A stretch of DNA of 64,000 bases, taken from positions 9,301-73,300 of the forward strand of contig CAYTGU010000009.1 of assembly GCA_964437505.1 (NCBI GenBank), in the 5' to 3' direction. The notes under the pieces were generated by a model that did no database searches, was not told the DNA's origin, and saw only the letters and a program-made list of their open reading frames with translations. A program made the position numbers and the translations under genes. Below are positions 38,749 to 46,790 of the stretch, in pieces; positions within the stretch are counted from its first letter, which is position 1, and each line of letters begins with the position of its first letter. The stretch is from JAHJDO01 sp964437505 (GTDB lineage Bacteria; JAHJDO01).

Positions 38749-40683
38749 TCAGCCTTTCCTTTCCATGACATGTGCTTCTATAATATCGCCCTCTTGAACA
38801 TCTTTGCAGTTGTCTAGCCCAATACCACATTCAAGCTCTGCTTTAACTTCTTTTGCATCATTCTTGAATCTACGCAAAGAAGATATTTTACCTTGATAAA
38901 CAGGTTTGCCTTCTCTTGTTAAAGTAGCTACGCAATCTCTCTTGATCTTCCCTTCTAAAACATACGATCCGCAAATCAATGTGGTTTTTGAGATATTAAA
39001 AATCTGACGCACTTCTGCTTTTCCTATTAAAACTTTTTTATATTCAGGCTCAATCAACGCCTCAACCAGTTTTTTAATATTATCAACAACTTCATATATA
39101 ATACTATAATACCTTATGGATACATTATTCTTTTCTGCAATATCTAATGCTCCAGATTCTGCATGAACGCCAAAACCCAGTATTATTGCGCCAGAAGAAG
39201 ATGCCAGTAAAACATCTGATTCATTAATACTTCCTATACCACTATGAATAATATTTACCTTGATTTTTTCTAGGCTCAGGACCTCTAATGAATCACATAA
39301 GGGTTCGATAGACCCTCTAACATCCCCTTTAACAATAAGAGAAACTACTTTTATCCCGCCATCTTTGACATCTGCAGCCAAACCACTAAAATCAGCAGTG
39401 CTGTCTCTTTTACCATGCTTTTCAGCTTTTAAACTCATTTCTCTGGCAACTTTTTCAGACTCTACTGCTAAAAACCTTTCACCTATTTCCGGAGCTTCTG
39501 AAAAACCAAGTATTTCTACAGGAGTAGACGGACCTACTTCATATACTCTTTTGCCTTTATCATTTATTAGAGCTCGCACCTTACCACAACATATCCCGGA
39601 AATAAAAGCATCTCCCATTCGTAAAGTTCCCTCTTGTATAATAACTGTAGCTACATGTCCTTTGCCTTTATCTATTCTGGATTCTATGACTGTACCCTTT
39701 GCAGGAGAAGAGATGTCTACAGTCAGCTCCAGCATATCAGTCTCCAGAAGAAGCATTTCCAATAAATTATCCAATCCCTGCTTCTTAATAGCTGATACCT
39801 CAACGCATACAGTTTTCCCTCCCCATTCTTCAGGGGTCAAGTCTTGCTCTGATAATTGCTGTTTTACTCGCTCTACATCTGCATCCGACTTATCAATCTT
39901 ATTAATTGCTACTACAATTGGCACATTAGCCGCCTTTGCATGATTAATGGCCTCTGTTGTTTGCGGCATAATACCATCGTCTGCTGCTACAACTAACACT
40001 ATTATATCTGTAACATGTGCTCCTCTAGCTCTCATAGATGTAAATGCTTCGTGCCCAGGAGTGTCAATAAAAACGACATCTCTTTTATTAATATTTATCT
40101 TGTACGCTCCTATATGCTGTGTAATGCTTCCTTTTTCACTACCGGCAACATCTGCATTTCTAATAGCATCCAAGAGACATGTCTTACCGTGATCTACATG
40201 ACCCATTACTGTTACAATAGGAGCTCTTGAGAGGGCTCCTTTGGTTTTTATCTTAGTGCTGACAATAACATCTTTTTCATCAGCAACCATAATCAGATTA
40301 GGATCGTAACCTAACTCTATGGCAACTTCAACAGCAAATTCGGGCTTAAGCATCTGATTAACAGTAGCAAAAACGCCTTTTTCAATTAACTTCTTAATTA
40401 TTGCAGAGACGCTTATATTAATCATTGTTGCGAGCTGTCCAACAGTGATATCTGAAGGTATTGAAAGGCCATCCAACGAGTCATCCAACGAAGATTTCTC
40501 TTTCTTTACAGTCTTCTGTTCTTTGAGCTTACCTTCTTCTCTTAACATCTCAATAAAGAGGTTGCATGCGTCATCCTCTACATCACTCATATGGGTTTTT
40601 ATATTAACCCCCAACTTTTTCAGTTCTTTTATAACCTCTTTACTTGACAAACCCGCTTTTTTTGCTAACTCGTGTGCTTTCAT
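38749..40683 (-). CDS. infB: Translation initiation factor IF-2
   Basis: IF-2 is the GTPase that brings initiator tRNA to the 30S subunit. The 644 residues start with the IF2-N domain (MKAHELAKKAGLSSKEVIKELKKLG), have a short linker, and then the G domain with G1 GHVDHGKT, G3 DTPGHEAF and G4 NKID. Domains II, III and the C-terminal fMet-tRNA-binding domain follow. At 644 residues it is short because the variable N-terminal part is brief. It follows nusA after 2 bp. Confidence 0.97.
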   Translation of the reverse strand: MKAHELAKKAGLSSKEVIKELKKLGVNIKTHMSDVEDDACNLFIEMLREEGKLKEQKTVKKEKSSLDDSLDGLSIPSDITVGQLATMINISVSAIIKKLIEKGVFATVNQMLKPEFAVEVAIELGYDPNLIMVADEKDVIVSTKIKTKGALSRAPIVTVMGHVDHGKTCLLDAIRNADVAGSEKGSITQHIGAYKININKRDVVFIDTPGHEAFTSMRARGAHVTDIIVLVVAADDGIMPQTTEAINHAKAANVPIVVAINKIDKSDADVERVKQQLSEQDLTPEEWGGKTVCVEVSAIKKQGLDNLLEMLLLETDMLELTVDISSPAKGTVIESRIDKGKGHVATVIIQEGTLRMGDAFISGICCGKVRALINDKGKRVYEVGPSTPVEILGFSEAPEIGERFLAVESEKVAREMSLKAEKHGKRDSTADFSGLAADVKDGGIKVVSLIVKGDVRGSIEPLCDSLEVLSLEKIKVNIIHSGIGSINESDVLLASSSGAIILGFGVHAESGALDIAEKNNVSIRYYSIIYEVVDNIKKLVEALIEPEYKKVLIGKAEVRQIFNISKTTLICGSYVLEGKIKRDCVATLTREGKPVYQGKISSLRRFKNDAKEVKAELECGIGLDNCKDVQEGDIIEAHVMERKG

Positions 40684-40685
40684 TT

Positions 40686-41885
40686 TTATTTAAGCTTCTT
40701 TATCTTTGCAGCTGTTTTTATTCCAATACCGGGCAATTTAAGTAAATCCCTTACTGGTATTTTACTAAGCTTGCTCATTGTATCATATCCATGAGTTTCT
40801 AAAATACCTATTATCCCCTTACCAATGCCAGGCATGCTAATTTTTTCTTTTTCATCTTTCTTTTCATCAGCAATTATATCAATCCTGCAATCAACTAACC
40901 GTGACGTCAATTTTACATTCTGCCCTTTTTTGCCAATTGCAATAGCAAGTTGATCTGGTCTAACTAATATAGTTGCTGCTTTTTTTTCCTCATTCAATTC
41001 TACATTTTTTATTTCAGCTGGAGCCAATGCTTTTCTAATAAAAGCTCTAGGATCTTTATCCCATTCAATAATATCAATCCTCTCACCAGCAAGTTCCTCA
41101 ATAACTGCTTTTATCCTCGTGCCTTTTATTCCAACACATGCCCCGACACAATCAACATTCTCTTTGTTGCTGTAAACAGCTATTTTTGTTCTATCCCCTG
41201 GTTCCCTGGCAATAGCTTTTATTTCAATTATATTTTGTCCAATTTCGGGAACTTCCAACTCAAGCAATCGTTTTACAAACTCCGGATGTGTTCTAGAAAC
41301 AATTATCTTAACTTTACTACCAGAATCTGTGACTTCTAAAATATAGGCGCGTATTCTATCACCCTGCCTGTATCTCTCATTCTGCAAACGCTCCCTATAA
41401 GGCATCCGAGCCTCAGCATCTCCGAGATCTATTATCACATCTCCATACTCAAATCTATACACAATTCCATTAATTAAGGTGCCTTGTCTTTCTCTAAACT
41501 TTTCATACAGATTCTCCTTTTCTACATCTCTTATCTTTTGCATTATTACTTGTTTTGCAGTCTGAGCAGCTATTCTACCAAAATCATGAGGCGTTATTTC
41601 CTCGACATATATGCTGCCGACTTTCAAACTTTTATCTATCTTCTTTGCTTCTTCAATACCAATTTCTTTATGTGGATCTACTACATTACGCACAACTTTT
41701 TTTCTCAAAAAAACACAAATCTCTTTTCCATCTCCAGCAATAGACACCTTAAGGTCTGTAGCGTCTCCTAATTTTTTTTGTGCAGCTGATAATAAAGCTG
41801 CCTCAACAGCCTGTACAAGAATTTCTTCCTTTATGTTTTTCTCTTTACAAAGCGCTGTTATAATCCCCAAAATTTCTTTATTCAT
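40686..41885 (-). CDS. nusA: Transcription termination/antitermination factor NusA
   Basis: NusA binds RNA polymerase and modulates pausing and termination. The 399 residues contain the N-terminal domain, an S1 domain (GTLINGIVYRFEYGDVIIDLGDAEARMPYRE), two KH domains (GACVGIKGTRIKAVIEELAGERIDI and VRPDQLAIAIGKKGQNVKL), and a C-terminal helix-hairpin-helix (DLLKLPGIGIKTAAKIKKLK). rimP, which usually precedes nusA, is not here; a GT-C-like gene is upstream. A hairpin lies in its leader. Confidence 0.97.
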   Translation of the reverse strand: MNKEILGIITALCKEKNIKEEILVQAVEAALLSAAQKKLGDATDLKVSIAGDGKEICVFLRKKVVRNVVDPHKEIGIEEAKKIDKSLKVGSIYVEEITPHDFGRIAAQTAKQVIMQKIRDVEKENLYEKFRERQGTLINGIVYRFEYGDVIIDLGDAEARMPYRERLQNERYRQGDRIRAYILEVTDSGSKVKIIVSRTHPEFVKRLLELEVPEIGQNIIEIKAIAREPGDRTKIAVYSNKENVDCVGACVGIKGTRIKAVIEELAGERIDIIEWDKDPRAFIRKALAPAEIKNVELNEEKKAATILVRPDQLAIAIGKKGQNVKLTSRLVDCRIDIIADEKKDEKEKISMPGIGKGIIGILETHGYDTMSKLSKIPVRDLLKLPGIGIKTAAKIKKLK

Positions 41886-41905
41886 GATAATCCCCTATTA
41901 ATAAC

Positions 41906-41936
41906 AAAGAGCGGGAAAATATTTTACCCACTCTTT
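41906..41936 (-). promoter_or_regulatory. Leader hairpin upstream of nusA
   Basis: In minus-strand RNA AAAGAGTGGG pairs with CCCGCTCTTT over 10 bp, including one G-U that exists only on this strand, around an A/T-rich 11-nt loop. It is 21 bp before the nusA ATG and has no U-tract, so it is more likely a leader structure or processing site than a terminator. Confidence 0.5.
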
Positions 41937-41969
41937 TCTATTTGCCGGGTTATTTCTAGGAACTTTATA

Positions 41970-43847
41970 TCATAATTTAGAAGACGTTGCAAGAAATTTT
42001 TTAATAGCTTTTCTTATTTTGTCTTCCTCTTCAATCTCCTTTCTTGAGAATATCTTATAAACTTTATAATACCTATTTCCATACTTCAATTCGAATTTTC
42101 TCAGCTCTTCAGGTTTGAATTCAAGTTTAAAAGCAGTTATTGCTTCATCAAATCTTAAATTGCCAGTTATATACCTCCATGAATACACCCCTCTAGTAAT
42201 ATAAGTCCCCATTGTATAAACAAGATAATTTGTGTCCCTATCCTGACAGAATCTCCACAACTCAGTTTCATCTCTTGAAAACATTGAGTACATATAATTC
42301 TTTATTTTATTTCTTATATCATCTGACTCTACTTTTGCATGAATTAATACAGGTCTGTCTGCATACAACCTTATAAATCCTGCTACTGAAAAGTTTGTTG
42401 CAATAGGACTATTTTCAGGAGTGTTCTCTTTAAGCCATTCACATACATTCATTAAAGACGAAGGATGTTCAATAAATCCAAGTCTTTTGCAAATATGCGT
42501 TGTCTTCATATATTCAAAAGGCAGGAACACAAGAAATAAAGCTGTAACCAGATTAACTATTTTTGATTTAAATTCAGGCATTTGAGTTTCGGATTTTTTG
42601 GGTATGTACTTGTATATAAGAGAAATGGAACAACACAGGAAGAAAATTAGAAACACTCTCATCCTTGCAAAGAGAAGATAAAAGATTAGAAAGAGAACTG
42701 TCAAACATACAAAAAGAATATCCTCTTTTGTTGCCCTTCCCTTAGAACATCCTTTAAAAAATAAAATAAAAGCTGTAATTCCAATAAGAAGGGTTGAACT
42801 AAAAAATACCGCTGTTTCTATAAAAGGAGGACTGATATCAGCAGGCAGCCACATAAAGTTTACATCAAAAGGCAAAAGAGCTGGATTAGCTGGTTTTATT
42901 CCTAAGAACCTGATTTTATAGAGAAATAGAGATGTTATATGAGAGTATGTACTAAATTGATTTTTTAGCACAAGAGAATTAATAACCTCTAAAGAAGCAA
43001 ATACACCAAGAAGCAATAATAATATTTTCAATTTATTTAATCTCTTCAATTTCATCACTACAGCAATTGTAGCTATAGAATATCCAAAAAGCATCCCATG
43101 GCTGTAGAGAAATCCTATCTCCCCAAGCCTAAGGTTGGTAAAACCTGCAAACATCATAAATAAAAGACTTATGAAAACAAATTCTAAATAATTCGAACTG
43201 CTTTTACTGTATATAATCAAAAACGCTACTGAACAAAATAAAATCCCCAAGTAGAACTGGGTAAGGTCCCAGGATATAACAGCAACATAAAGCAATAATC
43301 CAGCCAGAATTGATAAAAATGACCTTATTCTGAATCTGGACTGATTTGAAATAAAAAATAGTAAACTTAAATTAAGAAATATAAATGGTAAAGCAAAAGT
43401 CTGTTTGAGAAAAATTTCTCCTGTAGTTCCCAGCACAGAAGGAAGCATTACTCCATAATATGCTGAGGAGATTAAAGCTGCGACTCTATTTTTAGAGATA
43501 CTATATGTCAATATAAAAACTGCAATTATACTCAATGAAAAAAGCAAGGGAATAATATATCTTATAAAATCTGCAAGGCTAGTTTTGAGACCTGCCCCTG
43601 TATTTAGAAATCTATACAAATACCCATAGAAGTATTCCATAAAAACAAAAATTTTTTTACAGATATTGATACCTTCAGGATATTGTATTTTATTATCTAT
43701 GACAGGTAAAGAAGCTCCATCAGCGATGATTTTGGTATAGATAAAATGAGGAGCAGATTCATTAGAAAAAAGGAGAGAACCATAAGCCTCTGTTCTGTGG
43801 TCAAGTATCTGAAATCTTATAAATACAGAGATTAAATATACTAGCAA
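41970..43847 (-). CDS. Polytopic membrane protein, GT-C/oligosaccharyltransferase-like
   Basis: The 625 residues have about twelve hydrophobic segments (1-455) and a soluble C-terminal part with LKENTPENSPIATNFSVAGFIRLYADRPVLIHAKV and RDTNYLVYTMGTYITRG. That part is of the type seen in STT3/AglB-like and dolichyl-phosphate-sugar dependent glycosyltransferases. The N-terminal HFIYTKIIADGASLPVIDNKIQYPEG recalls the first luminal loop of such enzymes, but I cannot see the clear DxD or WWDYG motifs. The called start is a TTG at 43847 with no ribosome site. In-frame codons continue upstream without an ATG into a short AT repeat abutting the rho stop, so the true start is uncertain. Confidence 0.7.
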   Translation of the reverse strand: MLVYLISVFIRFQILDHRTEAYGSLLFSNESAPHFIYTKIIADGASLPVIDNKIQYPEGINICKKIFVFMEYFYGYLYRFLNTGAGLKTSLADFIRYIIPLLFSLSIIAVFILTYSISKNRVAALISSAYYGVMLPSVLGTTGEIFLKQTFALPFIFLNLSLLFFISNQSRFRIRSFLSILAGLLLYVAVISWDLTQFYLGILFCSVAFLIIYSKSSSNYLEFVFISLLFMMFAGFTNLRLGEIGFLYSHGMLFGYSIATIAVVMKLKRLNKLKILLLLLGVFASLEVINSLVLKNQFSTYSHITSLFLYKIRFLGIKPANPALLPFDVNFMWLPADISPPFIETAVFFSSTLLIGITAFILFFKGCSKGRATKEDILFVCLTVLFLIFYLLFARMRVFLIFFLCCSISLIYKYIPKKSETQMPEFKSKIVNLVTALFLVFLPFEYMKTTHICKRLGFIEHPSSLMNVCEWLKENTPENSPIATNFSVAGFIRLYADRPVLIHAKVESDDIRNKIKNYMYSMFSRDETELWRFCQDRDTNYLVYTMGTYITRGVYSWRYITGNLRFDEAITAFKLEFKPEELRKFELKYGNRYYKVYKIFSRKEIEEEDKIRKAIKKFLATSSKL

Positions 43848-43864
43848 CAGAGCAAGAATAATTG

Positions 43865-43891
43865 TTGATTTTAAATTCTTGATTTTAAATT
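43865..43891. repeat. Tandem 13-14 bp AT repeat between rho and the GT-C-like gene
   Basis: On the minus strand ATTTAAAATCAAG is followed by AATTTAAAATCAAC. The unit resembles the AATTTTGAATTTTG family seen at 18555 and 46660. It occupies the place where a start and ribosome site of the downstream gene would be expected. Confidence 0.6.
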
Positions 43892-45159
43892 TAGACCTCT
43901 ACTTGATTCATAGTTTCCATAAATTTTCTATTTGTTTTGGTCTTTTTCAATTTCTCAATCAAGAATTCTATTCTTTCTGTTACACCCATTGAAATCAACA
44001 CCTTGCGCAATAGCCAAATCTTGTGCAGGTCTTTTTGATCTATTAACAGATCCTCCTTCCTTGTTCCTGAACGTTCCATATCAATAGCAGGAAAAACCCT
44101 CTTATCCACAAGCCGACGGTCCAGATGAATTTCCATATTCCCCGTTGCTTTAAATTCCTCAAAAATCACATCATCCATCCTGCTACCTGTATCAATCAGC
44201 GCTGTTGCTATTATTGAAAGACTTCCTCCTTCTTCTATTTTTCTGGCAGCTGCAAAAAACCGCTTTGGTTTATGAAGAGCATTAGCATCCACGCCTCCTG
44301 AGAGAATTTTGCCGCTGTGTGGAATCAGCACATTATATGCCCTAGCAAGTCTTGTAATGCTGTCAAGTAATATAACTACATCTTTTTTGCACTCAACTAA
44401 TCTTTTTGCTTTTTCAATCACCATTTCAGCCACTTGCACATGGCGCTCAGGAGGTTCATCAAAGGTTGAACTTATTACTTCTCCATTAACAGAACGCTGC
44501 ATGTCTGTAACCTCTTCAGGCCGTTCATCTATTAATAATACTATTAAAATCATTTCCGGATGATTTCTGGAGATGCTGTTCGCTATTTTCTTAAGAAGCA
44601 CAGTCTTCCCTGCTCTTGGAGGAGACACTATTAATCCTCTTTGTCCCCTTCCTATAGGAACTAACAGATCCATGACTCTCATAGATATTTCGTCCGGGTC
44701 TGTTTCAAGCACAATCCTTGGCTGCGGGAAAATCGGAGTAAGCCGGTCAAATTTAATCTTTTTTCTCGCAATCTCAGGGTCTTCAGAATTTACTTTTTCC
44801 ACCTTAAGTAAAGCAAAATATCTCTCTCCCTCCTTTGGCGGTCTGATCTCTCCCATGACTATATCACCTGTGCGAAGGCTAAAACGGCGTATCTGTGAGG
44901 GAGATATATAAATATCATCAGGGCATGGGAGATAATTGTAGTCTGATGACCTCAGAAACCCAAACCCTTCATTTAATACCTCAAGAACCCCCTCTCCATA
45001 AGCATGTCCATCTCCTTTCGTATGTTCTCTAATAACTTTTAGAACTAATTCCTGTTTAGGCAGATTAGTATAATCTTTAAGCTTAAGTTCTCCGGCTATT
45101 CCCTGAATTTCCTCAATACCCATCCTTTTAAGTTCTATAACATTCAAACGTTTATTCAT
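43891..45159 (-). CDS. rho: Transcription termination factor Rho
   Basis: Rho is the hexameric RNA helicase that ends transcripts. The 422 residues from the ATG at 45159 have the Rho N-terminal helical domain, the cold-shock/OB RNA-binding part (GEGVLEVLNEGFGFLRSSDYNYLPCPDDIYISPSQIRR), the P-loop VSPPRAGKTVLL, Walker B VVILLDSITRLARAYN, and the Q/R-loop region GGVDANALHKPKRFFAAARKIEEGGSLS. The start at 45159 has GGAAGGAG 8 nt upstream and overlaps the coaE stop as ATGA; TTG at 45177 is rejected. Confidence 0.97.
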   Translation of the reverse strand: MNKRLNVIELKRMGIEEIQGIAGELKLKDYTNLPKQELVLKVIREHTKGDGHAYGEGVLEVLNEGFGFLRSSDYNYLPCPDDIYISPSQIRRFSLRTGDIVMGEIRPPKEGERYFALLKVEKVNSEDPEIARKKIKFDRLTPIFPQPRIVLETDPDEISMRVMDLLVPIGRGQRGLIVSPPRAGKTVLLKKIANSISRNHPEMILIVLLIDERPEEVTDMQRSVNGEVISSTFDEPPERHVQVAEMVIEKAKRLVECKKDVVILLDSITRLARAYNVLIPHSGKILSGGVDANALHKPKRFFAAARKIEEGGSLSIIATALIDTGSRMDDVIFEEFKATGNMEIHLDRRLVDKRVFPAIDMERSGTRKEDLLIDQKDLHKIWLLRKVLISMGVTERIEFLIEKLKKTKTNRKFMETMNQVEV

Positions 45160-45746
45160 GTACATAACTCCTTCCATATTTTTTTGACTTGTTTTTCTGT
45201 TTCTTCCAATCCATTATTGTTATCAATTATAAAATCGGCAAATTTCTCCTTTTCTTTTATTGGCAATTGCGCATTTATTCTTCGGCAAGCTTCTTCTCTG
45301 GTTAAAGATGATCTTGCTCTTAATCTTGCTATCTGATTCTCCATACTTACAGAAACTACTATTAACTTATCAACAAGCGAGGTAGCTTCTGCTTCTACAA
45401 TAAGAGGCGCATTAATAATAATTACAGAAGCAATCTGCGAAGCCATTTGTTCTTTTAGAATCCTGATAATTTCCGGGTGCATTATGCGATTAAGACTCTC
45501 AAGCTTCTTTCTATCCTTAAAAACAATATCTGCTAACCTCTTTTTATCAATCCATCCAGAGTTATTAAGAATATCCTTTCCAAAGTATCCAACTATCTTT
45601 GCCGGAATATTATCTCCACTAATCTCAGCATTTATTAAGTTATTCCCAATTTTGTCTGCATCTATTATCTCTGCGCCAAGATCATTAAATATTACAGCTA
45701 CTGTATCTTTCCCTGAAGCAATACCGCCGGTTAAGCCAACTATCAT
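45156..45746 (-). CDS. coaE: Dephospho-CoA kinase
   Basis: CoaE phosphorylates dephospho-CoA in the last step of CoA synthesis. The 196 residues have the P-loop VGLTGGIASGKDTVAV (about 3-18), the acidic ADKIGNNLI, and the lid region RARSSLTREEACRRINAQLP. It overlaps rho by 4 nt and follows the exonuclease gene after 21 bp. Confidence 0.95.
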   Translation of the reverse strand: MIVGLTGGIASGKDTVAVIFNDLGAEIIDADKIGNNLINAEISGDNIPAKIVGYFGKDILNNSGWIDKKRLADIVFKDRKKLESLNRIMHPEIIRILKEQMASQIASVIIINAPLIVEAEATSLVDKLIVVSVSMENQIARLRARSSLTREEACRRINAQLPIKEKEKFADFIIDNNNGLEETEKQVKKIWKELCT

Positions 45747-45767
45747 TTGTGCCTCTGTGCCTTGTCC

Positions 45768-46619
45768 TTACGTCAAAATCAGTTTATTAAACCCCAACTC
45801 TGCAAAAAGCCTGTTGACTTTGCTCCTATCAAAATCCCCTGTCGCGCAATCTTCCCAGCATATTTTGACAGGAACATCTGCCTTCAGACAAACCAATCTC
45901 CTGCTTAATTCTGCTTGCTGAGAGAACTGGCTCAAATTTTTCCTAATCTTTTCGTTCGGTATTTTATCTATATTTTTCAAAACCCCTTCTAAGTCACCGA
46001 ACTGCTTAACTAGTTTTGACGCTGTTTTTTCTCCAATCCCCGGAACTCCGGGAACATTATCTGATCTGTCCCCTCCAAGAGCTGCAATATCAACAAGTTT
46101 TTCAGGCTCAACACCATACTTCTTGCAAACCATCTTTTTATCAAAAACAGTATCTCCTTTAATAGGACGTATAATCCGAATATTGTCAGTTACAATCTGT
46201 AGAAGATCCTTATCCGGACTCATAACAAATACATCAAATCCATTCTTTTCTCCCTCTTTGGCAATGGTAGCAAGAATATCATCCGCCTCATATCCTCCCA
46301 GCTCAAAGATAGAGATGCTAAAAGCGCGTATAACCTCTTTAAGTATTGGAAACTGGACAATCAGATCATCCGGCATTTTAGGACGATTCGCCTTATAAGA
46401 AGCAAATTCCTTGTGCCTGAAAGTAGGCTCCGGCAAATCAAAAGCTACTCCAATATAATCCGGTTTCTTCATGCGCAATATTTTTGTAAGACTTACAGTG
46501 AATCCATACACAGCGTTTGTCGGCAGTCCTTCCTTCGTCTTCAGTTCCCTTATAGCGTAAAAAGACCTGTAAGCATATGAATTGCCATCTATAAGATATA
46601 AGGTTTTCTTTCTTGTCAT
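45768..46619 (-). CDS. Stand-alone 5'-3' exonuclease (PolA N-terminal domain type)
   Basis: The 283 residues match only the 5' nuclease/FEN domain of DNA polymerase I: TLYLIDGNSYAYRSFYAI, FRHKEFASYKANRPKMP, the acidic GGYEADDILATIA and MSPDKDLLQIV, and the helix-3-turn motif GVPGIGEKTASKLVKQFG. The polymerase and 3'-5' exonuclease parts are absent, and the next codirectional gene is coaE, not polymerase. It could remove RNA primers or flaps with a separate polymerase. A repeat-rich gap of 170 bp separates it from the secretin gene upstream. Confidence 0.92.
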   Translation of the reverse strand: MTRKKTLYLIDGNSYAYRSFYAIRELKTKEGLPTNAVYGFTVSLTKILRMKKPDYIGVAFDLPEPTFRHKEFASYKANRPKMPDDLIVQFPILKEVIRAFSISIFELGGYEADDILATIAKEGEKNGFDVFVMSPDKDLLQIVTDNIRIIRPIKGDTVFDKKMVCKKYGVEPEKLVDIAALGGDRSDNVPGVPGIGEKTASKLVKQFGDLEGVLKNIDKIPNEKIRKNLSQFSQQAELSRRLVCLKADVPVKICWEDCATGDFDRSKVNRLFAELGFNKLILT

Positions 46620-46659
46620 TATAATACTGGATACCGAAACTCTGTATGATTGGGAATCA

Positions 46660-46790
46660 GAAATCCTAAATTTAAAACAATGTCAAATGCTAAAGCTCAA
46701 ATGTCAAATCAATGTCAAAACTCAAATGACTTCAAGAAAAAACCTCGAAATTGGACATTTGGATTTTGTTATTTGGAATTTAGTTTTTGT
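46660..46790. repeat. AT-rich interspersed repeat (AATGTCAAA/TTTGGACATT type)
   Basis: Several units like TCAAATGTCAAA and AAGCTCAAATG are followed by partly inverse units such as TTGGACATTTGGATTTTG. The block ends at or inside the last codons of the secretin gene, whose C-terminal QDTL comes from this edge. The same kind of repeat lies inside coding sequence at 18555-18624. Confidence 0.75.

Noticed and set aside
39260..39943. Long plus-strand ORF of 227 codons inside infB
   Set aside because: It lies entirely antisense to infB, has Ser/Leu/Ile-rich shadow composition and no recognisable domain.
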